Counted from the stretch's first letter, positions 6,143-15,058 are shown. The stretch is DNA of 64,000 nt from an uncultured Roseateles sp. (GCF_963422335.1 NZ_OY729424.1:2356001-2420000), one strand, 5' to 3'. The notes: generated by a model from the letters alone, not told the origin. Numbers and translations are program-made.

Positions 6143-8011
6143 ATGGACAAGAAAACCCATTCCTTTCAGGCCGAGGTCAAGCAGGTCCTGCACCTGGTCA
6201 CGCACTCGCTGTACTCGAACAAGGAAATCTTCCTGCGCGAGCTGGTCTCGAACGCCTCCGACGCCTGCGACAAGCTGCGCTTCGAGGCGCTGGACAATGC
6301 CGCGCTGTTCGAGGACGCGCCCAATCTGGAGGTGCGCGTCAGCTTCGACGCCGAGGCCAAGACGCTGACCATCCGTGACAACGGCATAGGTATGAGCGCC
6401 GACGAGGCGATCGCCCATCTGGGCACGATTGCCAAGAGCGGCACGCGTGAGTTCATGGACAAGCTCGAAGGCGACCAGAAGAAGGACGCCAGCCTGATCG
6501 GCCAGTTCGGTGTGGGCTTCTACTCTGGCTTCATCGTTGCCGACCGCATGACGGTGGAAACCCGCCGCGCCGGTCTGCCGGCCGACCAGGGCGTGCGCTG
6601 GAGCTCCGAGGGCACCGGCGACTTCGAGGTCGAGACCATCAACCTGCCCGAGCGCGGCACGGCCGTGACCCTGCATCTGCGCGAGGGCGAGGAAGAGTTC
6701 CTGAAGACCTGGCGCCTGAAGTCGGTGATCAGCAAGTACTCCGACCACATCTCGCTGCCCATACTGATGCGCAAGGAAGAATGGAACGCCGACAAGGCCG
6801 AGTCCACCGTCACCGACGAGTGGGAGACGGTCAACAAGGCCGCAGCCCTGTGGACGCGCAGCAAGAGCGAGATCACCGAGGAGCAGTACGCCGAGTTCTA
6901 CAAGCAGATCAGCTATGACACCGATGCGCCGCTGGCCTACACGCACAACCGCGTCGAGGGCCGCAGCGAGTACACGCAGCTGCTGTTCATCCCGGCCAAG
7001 GCGCCGTTCGATCTGTGGAACCGCGACAAGCGCGGTGGCGTCAAACTCTACGTCAAGCGCGTCTTCATCATGGACGATGCCGAGGCGCTGATGCCCGTCT
7101 ATCTGCGCTTCGTCAAGGGCGTGATCGACTCGGCCGATCTGCCGCTGAATGTGTCGCGCGAGCTGCTGCAGGAGAGCCGCGACGTCAAGGTCATACGCGA
7201 GGGCTCGACCAAGCGCGTGCTGGCGATGCTGGAAGACCTGGCCGAGAACCAGGCCGAGAAGTACACCGCCTTCTGGAAGGACTTCGGCTCGGTGCTGAAG
7301 GAGGGTGTCGGCGAAGACCACCAGAACCAGGAGCGCCTGGCCAAGCTGCTGCGCTTTGCGTCTACCCATGCCGACGAGGGGGTGTCCCTGGCCGACTATG
7401 TGTCGCGGATGAAGGAAGGTCAGGAACCGATCTACTACATCACCGCCGATACGCTGGCTGCGGCCAAGAACAGCCCGCAGCTGGAGATCTTCCGCAAGAA
7501 GGGCATCGAGGTGCTGCTGCTGACCGACCGCGTCGACGAGTGGATGCTGTCGCATCTGTTCGAGTTCGACGGCAAGCAGCTGCAGAGCGTGGCCAAGGGC
7601 GCTGTCGATCTGGGCAGCCTGCAGGACGAGGAAGAGAAGAAAAAAGCCGAGGAGGTGGCCACTGCCTTCAAGCCGGTGCTGGACCGTCTGAAAGAATCGC
7701 TGAAGGCCCGCGCCAAGGATGTGCGCGTGACCACGCGTCTGGTCGATTCACCGGCCTGTATCGTCGTCGAGGAGGGCGATGTCAGCGGCCATCTGGCACG
7801 CTTGCTGAAGCAGGCCGGCCAGCAGGCGCCGACCGGGCTGCCGACGCTGGAGGTCAACGCCGACCATGCGCTGGTCAAGAAGCTCGACGGCAGCGCGCAT
7901 TTCGACGATCTGGCACAGGTGCTGTTCGACCAGGCCGTGCTCGCCGAAGGCGGGCACCTGGAAGATCCTGCCGCCTATGTGCGGCGCATCAACGCCTTGC
8001 TGGTCGGCTAA
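6143..8011 (+). CDS. htpG: Molecular chaperone HtpG (bacterial Hsp90)
   Basis: The 622-residue product is Hsp90. The GHKL ATPase domain comes first, with NASDACDKLRFEAL, DNGIGMS and IGQFGVGFYSGF lining the ATP pocket; the middle domain carries SRELLQESRDVKVIR, and the C-terminal dimerisation domain ends in the usual AAYVRRINALL. It helps fold and remodel clients with DnaK. The frame is open upstream to 5846, but the protein clearly starts at ATG 6143 (MDKKTHSFQAEVKQ). A consensus sigma-32 promoter precedes it. Its stop codon overlaps the stop of the convergent srkA by two bases (CTAA). Confidence 0.97.
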   Translation: MDKKTHSFQAEVKQVLHLVTHSLYSNKEIFLRELVSNASDACDKLRFEALDNAALFEDAPNLEVRVSFDAEAKTLTIRDNGIGMSADEAIAHLGTIAKSGTREFMDKLEGDQKKDASLIGQFGVGFYSGFIVADRMTVETRRAGLPADQGVRWSSEGTGDFEVETINLPERGTAVTLHLREGEEEFLKTWRLKSVISKYSDHISLPILMRKEEWNADKAESTVTDEWETVNKAAALWTRSKSEITEEQYAEFYKQISYDTDAPLAYTHNRVEGRSEYTQLLFIPAKAPFDLWNRDKRGGVKLYVKRVFIMDDAEALMPVYLRFVKGVIDSADLPLNVSRELLQESRDVKVIREGSTKRVLAMLEDLAENQAEKYTAFWKDFGSVLKEGVGEDHQNQERLAKLLRFASTHADEGVSLADYVSRMKEGQEPIYYITADTLAAAKNSPQLEIFRKKGIEVLLLTDRVDEWMLSHLFEFDGKQLQSVAKGAVDLGSLQDEEEKKKAEEVATAFKPVLDRLKESLKARAKDVRVTTRLVDSPACIVVEEGDVSGHLARLLKQAGQQAPTGLPTLEVNADHALVKKLDGSAHFDDLAQVLFDQAVLAEGGHLEDPAAYVRRINALLVG

Positions 8012-9027
8012 GCAGCCTGCTCTTCCATCGCCTCGAGCTGCTCGCCGAGGCGGGTGATCTGGTCGTTCCAGTAAGCGTGATCCCCGAACCAGGGAAACGC
8101 GATCGGAAAGGCCGGATCCCCCCAGCGCTTGGCCAGCCAGGCGCTGTGGTGGATCATGCGCACGCAGCGTAGCGGCTCGATCAGGCGCAGCTCGCGGCGG
8201 TCGAAGTCGCAGAAGGTCTCGTAGCCTTCGAGCACGCAGGCGAGTTGCTGGCGCTTGGCCAGGTCATCGCCGGACAGCAGCATCCACAGGTCCTGTATCG
8301 CTGGGCCGGTGCAGGCGTCGTCCAGATCGACGAAATGGGGACCCTTGTCCGGCGTCCACAGAATGTTGCCGGGGTGGCAATCGCCGTGCAGGCGCAGGGT
8401 GCGCAGCTCGGTTACGGCCTCATAGGCAGCGGTGATCGCCTCGATCGCGCGATTCACCAGATCCAGCCACTTGGCCTGCATTTCCAGTGGCACCGAGTCG
8501 TTTGCCAGCAGCCAGTCGCGAGCATCGATGGCCGGTTGGGCGCCAAGCCAGCTGACGCGGTGCTCGAACGGCCGTTGGCGGCCGACCAGATGCAGGCGGG
8601 CGATGAAACGGCCTATCCAGGTCAGGGTGTCGGGGTCGTCCAGCTCGGGGGCGCGGCCGCCGCAACGCGGTGAGACGCTGAAGCGCTGTGCGCCGGAGAC
8701 GGCCAATGTGGCCGGCTCGCCGACCAGGCGCATGCCTTCCACCGTGGGGGGCTGCAGGGGCCAGGGCGCAACCATGGGCACCTCGGCGGCGGCCAGTTCC
8801 AGTGCGAACTGGTGTTCTTCGAGAATCTGCGCATCGGTCCAGCGCGCCGGGCGGTAGAACTTGGCCACGGCCACCGGCCCATCCTCCAGATGGACCTGGA
8901 TCACGCGGTTTTCATAGGAGTTCAGCTGCAGCATGCGGCCGTCGCAGCGCAGGCCCACGGCCTCCAGTGCGTCCAGCATGCGGTCGGGGGTCAGCTCGGC
9001 GAAGCCGGCATCCAAGGTGTTGTTCAT
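8008..9027 (-). CDS. srkA: Stress response kinase A (SrkA/YihE/RdoA family serine/threonine kinase)
   Basis: The 339-residue product has a choline-kinase-like APH fold. Key points are NSYENRVIQVHLEDG, VAKFYRP (the ATP-binding lysine strand), the catalytic loop LRLHGDCHPGNILW, and the metal-binding HFVDLDDACTGPAIQDLWMLL. The family is a Thr/Ser kinase that protects cells from death pathways under stress. It is convergent with htpG and shares the CTAA stop overlap with it. Length and motif order are normal for the family, and the ATG at 9027 starts MNNTLDAGFAELTPD as usual. Confidence 0.92.
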   Translation of the reverse strand: MNNTLDAGFAELTPDRMLDALEAVGLRCDGRMLQLNSYENRVIQVHLEDGPVAVAKFYRPARWTDAQILEEHQFALELAAAEVPMVAPWPLQPPTVEGMRLVGEPATLAVSGAQRFSVSPRCGGRAPELDDPDTLTWIGRFIARLHLVGRQRPFEHRVSWLGAQPAIDARDWLLANDSVPLEMQAKWLDLVNRAIEAITAAYEAVTELRTLRLHGDCHPGNILWTPDKGPHFVDLDDACTGPAIQDLWMLLSGDDLAKRQQLACVLEGYETFCDFDRRELRLIEPLRCVRMIHHSAWLAKRWGDPAFPIAFPWFGDHAYWNDQITRLGEQLEAMEEQAA

Positions 9028-9076
9028 GCCGGGCAGGGTAGCGCATGCGCGCTCAACCGGTCCGGTGCCGGGCTAC

Positions 9077-9895
9077 TCAGCGGCTGGCGGCGCGGGGCTG
9101 ATCGCCATCGACGACGATGCCGACAATGTCGTCCGGCGCGTCCTCATGGGCATAGGCCGGCTCGGGCGGATGGCTCTCTGCGACCACGGCGCTCAGCCGG
9201 CCGGGCGAGTGCTTGGCGGCGTTGATCGCACCCGATGGCGGAAATTCGGTGCCGCCGAGCGAGTCGAAGCGGTTGTCGGGGGCGAAGAAGGAGTCCTGGA
9301 ATACCGTCGAGTCCTGCCACAGTGGGTTGCGTTCGCCACGCTTGGCCATCGGCTTGGCGCCGGCCAAGCCGCCGGGAGAGGGGGCCGGCTGCGGGCCGCG
9401 GGTGGCGGCGTTGCTGAACGGCACCAGCAGCTGCAGCTCGGCCACGCTGGGCAGATTGTCGGCGGTGCAGCGCAGATAGCGGATGCGGCAGGCCGCCAGC
9501 ACCGATTGCTTGATCTGCAGGCTGCGCTGCGACGGCTCGCGGCCGGCATCAAGGTCCAGCGCCGCCAGCACCCGGCCATTGGGGCTGCAGACGACAAAGC
9601 TCACATGGATGGCGCCCAGCAGCTCGTACCAGTAGCGCACTTCCTTGGCGTCATTGGGCTGGCAGAAGCGCACCAGCGGCAGCTTGGACAGCAGCACGTG
9701 GTGGGGCAGGGCCTCGCGCAGCAGGCGGTAGATGCGGCGCTCGTCGGTGTTGAACACAGGTCGTGCCGCCACCGCCCACTCATTGGGGAGAGGCTGAGTG
9801 CCTGCCGCCGGGCGACGCACCATCCACAGCACCACGGCAGGGGAGAGGATGGCGACCAGCAACAGGGCAAGAATCCACAGCACAGTGGTTTGCAT
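9077..9895 (-). CDS. DUF2726-like membrane-anchored protein
   Basis: The 272-residue product has one N-terminal membrane segment (about residues 5-25, VLWILALLLVAILSPAVVLWMV) and then a cytoplasmic domain with NTDERRIYRLLREALPHHVLLSKLPLVRF and VSFVVCSPNGRVLAALDLD, which resembles DUF2726, a restriction-endonuclease-like fold. The catalytic pattern of that fold is not obvious here. The C-terminal third is low complexity (Pro/Gly/Ala/Asp). It follows the GNAT gene on the same strand with a 137-base gap that holds a TACCCCC/GGGGGTA hairpin (9986-10005). The function is unknown. Confidence 0.65.
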   Translation of the reverse strand: MQTTVLWILALLLVAILSPAVVLWMVRRPAAGTQPLPNEWAVAARPVFNTDERRIYRLLREALPHHVLLSKLPLVRFCQPNDAKEVRYWYELLGAIHVSFVVCSPNGRVLAALDLDAGREPSQRSLQIKQSVLAACRIRYLRCTADNLPSVAELQLLVPFSNAATRGPQPAPSPGGLAGAKPMAKRGERNPLWQDSTVFQDSFFAPDNRFDSLGGTEFPPSGAINAAKHSPGRLSAVVAESHPPEPAYAHEDAPDDIVGIVVDGDQPRAASR

Positions 9896-10032
9896 GTCCC
9901 GAACGACGCTTCACGTATTGGGCACTGCGGCTGCAATGCCAACTTTTTACTGTAACGGATAGTAATGAGCGCCCTGCTCAGGGGCTACCCCCAGAGCCGG
10001 GGGTAAGCGTCGCTGCGGCGACTGCCGCCGGC

Positions 10033-10764
10033 CTATTCGCGGGCGGCGCGGCGCACGTCGCCGACCTTGGTCTTGATTTCGCCGACGGCGTCGAGGAACT
10101 CCCCGACCGCGTGGGCGTGGCGCTTGAGCTGGAAGTCCAGCTCGGCGGCATGGCGCTCGATGGCCTCGCCGACGTGGGACGAGACCGAGTCCGGTGGCAG
10201 GCGCAGCCAGGCCTCCGAATCAGGGCCGTCGCGCTCGACGGTGGCGCCGGCGTTGCGGGCAATGCGCAGCATGGCGGTGTTTTCGCTCAGCGCGTGGATG
10301 AACATGGTGTCGATGCCACGGTTGCGGGCATGCAGGGCGGCATGCTCGAACAGGCGGGCGCCAAGGCCGCGGCCGCGGTTCTTGTTCAGCACCGACACGC
10401 CGAACTCGACCATGGGCGGCTTGTCGGGCCGCTGCGGTGCCGGCTCGTAGGCCAGATGTGCCATGGCGATCAGGTCCAGCCGGCGGTTGAAGATGCCCAG
10501 TACCTCGTCGCGTTCGAAATTCAGTGATTCGGCATAGCGGCCGATCTGCTCGTCCGAGGCGGGGTAGCCAAAACGCAGATAGCGGTCGTCGGGCCCCAGA
10601 TTCAGCAAATGGGTCAGGATGCGGGCGCGGTGGCGCGGGGCCAGCGAGCGTATCGGCACCCAGGCCGACCAGGCCTTGAAGACCGCGGCCGGTGCCTGGC
10701 CCAGCTGGGTCAATGCGCTGGTGGGGCGGGCGTCGTTGCTGTCGGTGGAGGAGTCGATGTTCAT
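10033..10764 (-). CDS. GNAT family N-acetyltransferase
   Basis: The 243-residue product contains a GNAT domain. The acetyl-CoA loop is NRGRGLGARLFEHAALHARNRG and the following strand is IDTMFIHALSENTAMLRIARNAGATVERDG. About 70 residues after the domain form a helical, heptad-like tail (EAIERHAAELDFQLKRHAHAVGEFLDAV), which is unusual for the family and may mediate oligomerisation. The N-terminal RYLRFGYPASDEQIGRYAESL is shared with the group of GNATs that follow a DYxxRF pattern. The substrate cannot be named from sequence. It is divergent from rplM. Confidence 0.78.
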   Translation of the reverse strand: MNIDSSTDSNDARPTSALTQLGQAPAAVFKAWSAWVPIRSLAPRHRARILTHLLNLGPDDRYLRFGYPASDEQIGRYAESLNFERDEVLGIFNRRLDLIAMAHLAYEPAPQRPDKPPMVEFGVSVLNKNRGRGLGARLFEHAALHARNRGIDTMFIHALSENTAMLRIARNAGATVERDGPDSEAWLRLPPDSVSSHVGEAIERHAAELDFQLKRHAHAVGEFLDAVGEIKTKVGDVRRAARE

Positions 10765-10860
10765 GTGGGCCTGGTATTTACCCTGATTTTACCCGGCTGA
10801 CCAGCGGTTTCTGCGGACCCGTGGCTTTGGCGCTCGCCGGGTGAGGGCGCACCAGTGCCT

Positions 10861-10889
10861 TTTCAGCAAGGCGTGATCTGGGTTATACT
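10861..10889 (+). promoter_or_regulatory. Putative sigma-70 promoter of rplM-rpsI
   Basis: TATACT (10884-10889) is a near-consensus -10. A weak -35 (TTTCAG at 10861-10866) sits 17 bases upstream. It is the best promoter in the 288-base gap before rplM and leaves a structured 5' leader of about 155 bases. Confidence 0.55.
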
Positions 10890-10924
10890 GTTCGACTTTC
10901 CCGAATCTGGCTTCCGGGGAAGAA

Positions 10925-10980
10925 GCGTTGCGGTAACAGCGAGAGGCTGCATCAAGCAGCACCGAGCACGGTCGCAACGT
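10925..10980 (+). promoter_or_regulatory. Structured 5' leader of rplM (candidate L13 autoregulatory site)
   Basis: CGTTGCG (10926-10932) pairs with CGCAACG (10973-10979) and encloses a second hairpin GCTGC (10946-10950) / GCAGC (10956-10960). The L13-S9 operon of E. coli is autoregulated through its mRNA leader, so this structure is a reasonable candidate for the same job; that is inference. Confidence 0.45.
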
Positions 10981-11051
10981 TCCATTTAGAAGCCAAACGA
11001 CACATCTTGCCTTTTGCTTCATGCAGGGGTGAGATGACTCGAAAGAAACTC

Positions 11052-11480
11052 ATGAAAACCTTCAGCGCCAAACCGGCCGAAGTGACGCACGAGTGGTTTG
11101 TGATTGACGCCACCGACAAGGTGCTCGGACGTGTTGCCAGCGAAGTGGCACTCCGTTTGCGCGGCAAGCACAAGGCCATTTACACGCCTCACGTGGACAC
11201 CGGCGATTTCATCGTCATCATCAACGCGGAAAAGCTCCGCGTGACCGGCAACAAGGCCAATGACAAGGTGTACTACCGTCATTCGGGCTTCCCGGGCGGC
11301 ATCTACGCCACCAAGTTCAAGGACATGCAAGCCAAGCATCCGGGCCGCGCCCTGGAAAAGGCCGTCAAGGGCATGCTGCCCAAGGGGCCGCTGGGTTATG
11401 CGATGGTCAAGAAGCTGAAGGTGTATGCAGGTGCCACGCATCCGCACACCGCCCAGCAGCCCAAAGCGCTGGAAATCTAA
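11052..11480 (+). CDS. rplM: 50S ribosomal protein L13
   Basis: The 142-residue product matches L13 along its length: MKTFSAKPAEVTHEWFVIDA, GRVASEVALRLRGKHKAIYTPHVDTGDF, KVYYRHSGFPGG, and the highly conserved AVKGMLPKGPLGYAM and KLKVYAGATHPHTAQQP. An in-frame ATG at 11034 exists, but the start at 11052 gives the MKTF N-terminus and the family's exact length. The gene forms the classical operon with rpsI, nine bases downstream. L13 binds 23S rRNA early in 50S assembly. Confidence 0.98.
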   Translation: MKTFSAKPAEVTHEWFVIDATDKVLGRVASEVALRLRGKHKAIYTPHVDTGDFIVIINAEKLRVTGNKANDKVYYRHSGFPGGIYATKFKDMQAKHPGRALEKAVKGMLPKGPLGYAMVKKLKVYAGATHPHTAQQPKALEI

Positions 11481-11489
11481 GGAGCGGTG

Positions 11490-11882
11490 ATGATCGGAAA
11501 CTGGAACTACGGCACAGGCCGACGCAAGTCTTCGGTGGCACGCGTGTTCATGAAAAAAGGTTCGGGCCAGATCCTGGTCAACGGCAAGCCCGTTGAACAG
11601 TATTTCGGTCGCCAGACCTCGATCATGGTCGTCAAGCAGCCGCTGATGTTGACCAATAACGGCGAAGCCTTCGACCTGAAGATCAGCGTCAAGGGCGGCG
11701 GCGAATCGGGTCAGGCCGGCGCAGTGCGCCACGGCATCACCCGCGCACTGATCGACTACGATGCGGCTCTGAAGCCGGATCTGAGCCGCGCAGGCTTCGT
11801 CACGCGTGACTCGCGTGAAGTGGAACGTAAGAAGGTCGGTCTGCACGGCGCTCGTCGTCGTAAGCAGTTCAGCAAGCGCTAA
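11490..11882 (+). CDS. rpsI: 30S ribosomal protein S9
   Basis: The 130-residue product has the S9 hallmarks: NYGTGRRKSSVARVF, GQILVNGKP, FDLKISVKGGGESGQAGAVRHGITRAL and the basic tail HGARRRKQFSKR, which reaches the decoding site with its final arginine. ATG 11490 has GGAG at 11481-11484; the GTG at 11487 would leave only two bases of spacing, so it is less likely. It is the second gene of the rplM operon and is followed by a strong terminator. Confidence 0.98.
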   Translation: MIGNWNYGTGRRKSSVARVFMKKGSGQILVNGKPVEQYFGRQTSIMVVKQPLMLTNNGEAFDLKISVKGGGESGQAGAVRHGITRALIDYDAALKPDLSRAGFVTRDSREVERKKVGLHGARRRKQFSKR

Positions 11883-11918
11883 TTCCAGCGCTGCACCGAG
11901 CCCTCACGGGACCACAAG

Positions 11919-11945
11919 ACAAGGCCGCTTTTGCGGCCTTGTTTG
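11919..11945 (+). terminator. Rho-independent terminator of rplM-rpsI
   Basis: ACAAGGCCGC and GCGGCCTTGT form a 10-base stem around a TTTT loop, followed by TTGTT. It lies 37 bases after the rpsI stop. Confidence 0.85.
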
Positions 11946-12090
11946 TTGGTGGCGTCGCTTTTCGCCAAACCCGGCAAAGTCCCGGCCGTTGCAGGGGCTT
12001 GGCCACTGTGTGAAGATGCGGCCGCAGCTATTGAACTTGACCGCTTGGGGCCTCATCTCAAGTGACAGACCCAGAACTCCAGGAATCGCC

Positions 12091-12468
12091 ATGAACGCAG
12101 TCGCAGAAAACAACGCCGTCACCGCAGCCGATATGCCGCCGCCTCCGCTGGTGTTCACCGACAGCGCCGCCGACAAGGTGCGCGATCTGGTGGCCGAAGA
12201 GGGCAATCCGGAGTTGAAGCTGCGCGTGTTCGTGCAGGGCGGTGGTTGCTCGGGCTTCCAGTACGGCTTCCAGTTCGATGAAGTCATCAACGAAGACGAC
12301 ACGCAGATGCACAAGAATGGCGTCACGCTGTTGATTGACGCGATGAGCCTGCAATACCTGACCGGTGCCGAGATCGACTACAAGGACGACCTGCAAGGCG
12401 CCCAGTTCGTGATCAAGAACCCGAACGCAACCACCAGCTGCGGCTGTGGTTCCAGCTTCTCGGTCTGA
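12091..12468 (+). CDS. erpA: Iron-sulfur cluster insertion protein ErpA (A-type carrier)
   Basis: The 125-residue product is an A-type Fe-S carrier. The three cysteines are in GGGCSGFQYGFQF and SCGCGSSFSV at the C-terminus, which is the expected C-x(n)-C-x-C pattern. The N-terminus has an extra Ala/Pro-rich stretch of about 20 residues. ErpA delivers clusters to enzymes such as IspG/IspH. The frame extends upstream to 11806, across the rpsI terminator, so the ATG at 12091 is clearly the start. Its place between rpsI and anmK is typical for beta- and some gammaproteobacteria. A hairpin terminator follows. Confidence 0.95.
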   Translation: MNAVAENNAVTAADMPPPPLVFTDSAADKVRDLVAEEGNPELKLRVFVQGGGCSGFQYGFQFDEVINEDDTQMHKNGVTLLIDAMSLQYLTGAEIDYKDDLQGAQFVIKNPNATTSCGCGSSFSV

Positions 12469-12487
12469 GTTGCCCTTGCAACGATCG

Positions 12488-12512
12488 AAAGCCGCCTCCG
12501 GGCGGCTTTTTC
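12488..12512 (+). terminator. Rho-independent terminator of erpA
   Basis: AAAGCCGCC and GGCGGCTTT form a 9-base stem around TCCG, followed by a T run. It lies between the convergent erpA and anmK. Confidence 0.85.
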
Positions 12513-13626
12513 ATTGTCCGGCAGGGTAGAGGGTGCCCAGCACCCTGGGGCCGGCGGCGCCGGTGACCTGGGGCAGATTGCCGGGCGCCCGCAGGGTGAA
12601 CTGCCGGGCCAACCAGGCGAAGGCTGCGGCTTCGACCTGCATCGCCGGCAGGCCGCGCTGATCGGTGCTCAGTACCTGCAGCTTGGGCAGCCTGGCTTGC
12701 AGCCTGTCCATCAGGGTGCTGTTGAACACCCCGCCGCCGCAGACCAGCAGCTCGACGGCCTTCGGGGCATAGGTCTGCAGTGCCTGGCTGACGCAGACGG
12801 CACTGAGCTCCAGCAGGGTGGCTTGCACGTCCTGGGGTGATGCGCTGGCCGCATGGCGAGCCAGACTGGCATCCAGCCAGGCGGCGTTGAACAGATCGCG
12901 TCCGGTGCTGCGCGGCGGCGGGTTGGCGAAGAAGGGCTCAGCGAGCAATGCGGCCAGCAACTCGGGCAGGACCTGGCCGCGGGCAGCCCAGGCGCCGTTG
13001 GCGTCGTAGGCCTGACCGAGGTGGCGCAGCGTCCAAAGATCCATCAGGCAGTTGCCCGGGCCGGTGTCGAAGCCGGTGGTGCTGCCGTTGGCGGCCAGCA
13101 GGCTGATATTGCTGATGCCGCCGACGTTGAGCACGGCCACCGACCGATCGGGCAAGCCGAACAGCGCGCGATGAAAAGCCGGCACCAGCGGCGCACCCTG
13201 GCCGCCGGCGGCCAGGTCGCGGCTGCGCAGGTCGCAGACCACGTCGATGCCGCTGAGTTCGGCCAGCAGGCTGCCATTGAGCAGTTGAACGGTGTAGCCG
13301 ACGCCATCGACGGCGCCGGGCTGGTGGCGCACGGTCTGGCCGTGGGCACCGAGGGCTTTGACTTGGCCCGGGTCCAGCCGGCTGACTTGCAGCAACTCGG
13401 CCGTCACCGCCGCGTAGGCGCGGGCGATTGCGTTGGCGGCCAGTGCGCAGCGGTGCAACTCGTTGGCGCCGGGGCTGTTCAGTGCCAGCAGCTCAGCGCG
13501 CAGCTCGTCGGCGAAGGGTTGGTGGCAATGGGCCAGCACCTGCAGCTGGCCGTCAAACGAGGCAAGCACCCCGTCCACCCCGTCCATCGAGGTGCCGGAC
13601 ATCAGTCCGATGTAGTGCTCGCTCAT
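12511..13626 (-). CDS. anmK: Anhydro-N-acetylmuramic acid kinase
   Basis: The 371-residue product belongs to the ASKHA kinase fold. Motifs are YIGLMSGTSMDGVDGVL at the N-terminus (phosphate 1), LGAHGQTVRHQP, LNVGGISNISLL, GFDTGPGNCLMD and LLVCGGGVFNSTLMDRL. AnmK cleaves and phosphorylates 1,6-anhydro-MurNAc from cell-wall turnover to MurNAc 6-phosphate. It sits downstream of the M23 endopeptidase gene on the same strand, 32 bases away, linking peptidoglycan turnover and recycling. The order erpA-anmK-M23-tyrS is also known from Pseudomonas. Confidence 0.95.
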   Translation of the reverse strand: MSEHYIGLMSGTSMDGVDGVLASFDGQLQVLAHCHQPFADELRAELLALNSPGANELHRCALAANAIARAYAAVTAELLQVSRLDPGQVKALGAHGQTVRHQPGAVDGVGYTVQLLNGSLLAELSGIDVVCDLRSRDLAAGGQGAPLVPAFHRALFGLPDRSVAVLNVGGISNISLLAANGSTTGFDTGPGNCLMDLWTLRHLGQAYDANGAWAARGQVLPELLAALLAEPFFANPPPRSTGRDLFNAAWLDASLARHAASASPQDVQATLLELSAVCVSQALQTYAPKAVELLVCGGGVFNSTLMDRLQARLPKLQVLSTDQRGLPAMQVEAAAFAWLARQFTLRAPGNLPQVTGAAGPRVLGTLYPAGQ

Positions 13627-13657
13627 GAATGAAGGGTGCCGGGGGCGGCCGGCGGGC

Positions 13658-15058
13658 TCAGTCGGCGCCGCTGACGCCCGTGCCTATGGACTCAGCCACC
13701 GTCAGCTGGGTCTTGATGCTGGCCACCAGTTCGCTGAACTGGGCGCGGGCGGTGGCGGGCAGCGGAATGCTTTCCGAGGCCTTGGCGATCAGGCGCGGGT
13801 CCTGGTGCTGGCCGTTGACGCGGAACTCGAAGTGCAGATGCGGGCCTGTGGCCCAACCGGTGGCGCCGACGGCACCGACGCGCTGGCCCTGCTCGACCCG
13901 CTGGCCTTGTTTGACGTCGATGCGGCTCAGGTGGGCGTAGACGGTCGTGCGGTCGCCGCCATGGCGGATGTGCACGACATTGCCGAAGCCGTTCTGCCAG
14001 CCGGCGAATTCGACCGAACCTTCGCCGACGGTGCGCACCGCGGTGCCGCTGGGCGCACCGTAGTCGATGCCCAGATGGGCGCGCCACTTCTGCAGGATCG
14101 GGTGGAAGCGCATGGCGAATCCGGAGGTCACGCGCGAGAATTCCATCGGGCTGGCCAGGAAGGCGCGGCGCTTGTTCTGGCCGTCGAAGCTGTAGAAGCT
14201 GCCCTTGCCGCTGGCGCTGTCCTTGAACCAGACGGCCGAGTAGGCGCGGCCGTTGTTGACGAACTCGGCGGCGAGCACGCGGCCCGCCGAGCCATCCCAG
14301 CTGACGGGTTCGCCGTCGGCGGTCAGGGTTTCGTAGACGACCGAGAAACGGTCGCCCCGGCGCAGGTCACGGTGGAAATCGATGTCGCCCGACAGCATGT
14401 CGGCCATCTGCGTGGCAATGGCGTCGGGAATGCCGGCCTCGTCGGTGGCGGCAAACAGAGAGGAGCGGACGCTGCCGCTGCCCAGCTTGACCTGGGTGCG
14501 CAGGGGCACGGCTTCCAGCTGCGAGCTGAAGCCCTGCTCGCCACGCTTGATGCTCAGGCGGCTGAAATGGGTGTTGGCTTGCTCGGCCTTTTCGGCCGGG
14601 AAGCGCACGATCAGCGATTCGACGCGGCCCGAGGCATCGGCCAGCACCTGCACCCGCTTGCCGGGCCGGCCTTGCAAAATGCGTTTGCCCAGCGCGTCGC
14701 TGCGCAGGAAGGCGGCGGCTTGGGGGTCGAAAGCACCGAGGCGGCGCAGCAGGCTGTCGGCGGTGTCGCTGCCGCGGGTCAGATCATTGCGGGTCAGCTC
14801 CAGCTCGTGGGCGGCCAGGGCCGCCAGCTGGGCCTCCAGATCGATGTTGACCACCGATTCGGTGATCACCTGGCGCGGCAGATCTGCGGCATCCGGCGAC
14901 AGTGGCGCAATACCGAAAGCGGTGACGGCAAAGCCGCTCAGCAGGCCCACGACGGTGCCGGTGAGGGCGCGCGGGTGCTTGGCGGCGAAGGTCTCGGTGC
15001 GTTGCAGCGCGAGTTTCAGGTCCTGGATCCAGTCAGTCACTATGGGCGGGTGCCGCAA
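13658..15058 (-). CDS. M23 family murein DD-endopeptidase, MepM-like
   Basis: The product is 460-466 residues. It has an N-terminal membrane anchor (ALTGTVVGLLSGFAVTAFGIA, about residues 30-52), an OapA/Csd3-like middle region (FSVVYETLTADGE, RAYSAVWF, KGSFYSFDGQNKRRAFLASPMEFSRVTSGF), and a complete M23 LytM domain: HLGIDYGAPSGT supplies the H-x3-D zinc ligands and GPHLHFEFRVNGQ supplies H-x-H. It should cut D,D-crosslinks in peptidoglycan. The frame can start at TTG 15058 or GTG 15040 (minus strand); no ATG fits, so the exact start is unsure. It is divergent from tyrS and precedes anmK. Confidence 0.88.
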   Translation of the reverse strand: MRHPPIVTDWIQDLKLALQRTETFAAKHPRALTGTVVGLLSGFAVTAFGIAPLSPDAADLPRQVITESVVNIDLEAQLAALAAHELELTRNDLTRGSDTADSLLRRLGAFDPQAAAFLRSDALGKRILQGRPGKRVQVLADASGRVESLIVRFPAEKAEQANTHFSRLSIKRGEQGFSSQLEAVPLRTQVKLGSGSVRSSLFAATDEAGIPDAIATQMADMLSGDIDFHRDLRRGDRFSVVYETLTADGEPVSWDGSAGRVLAAEFVNNGRAYSAVWFKDSASGKGSFYSFDGQNKRRAFLASPMEFSRVTSGFAMRFHPILQKWRAHLGIDYGAPSGTAVRTVGEGSVEFAGWQNGFGNVVHIRHGGDRTTVYAHLSRIDVKQGQRVEQGQRVGAVGATGWATGPHLHFEFRVNGQHQDPRLIAKASESIPLPATARAQFSELVASIKTQLTVAESIGTGVSGAD

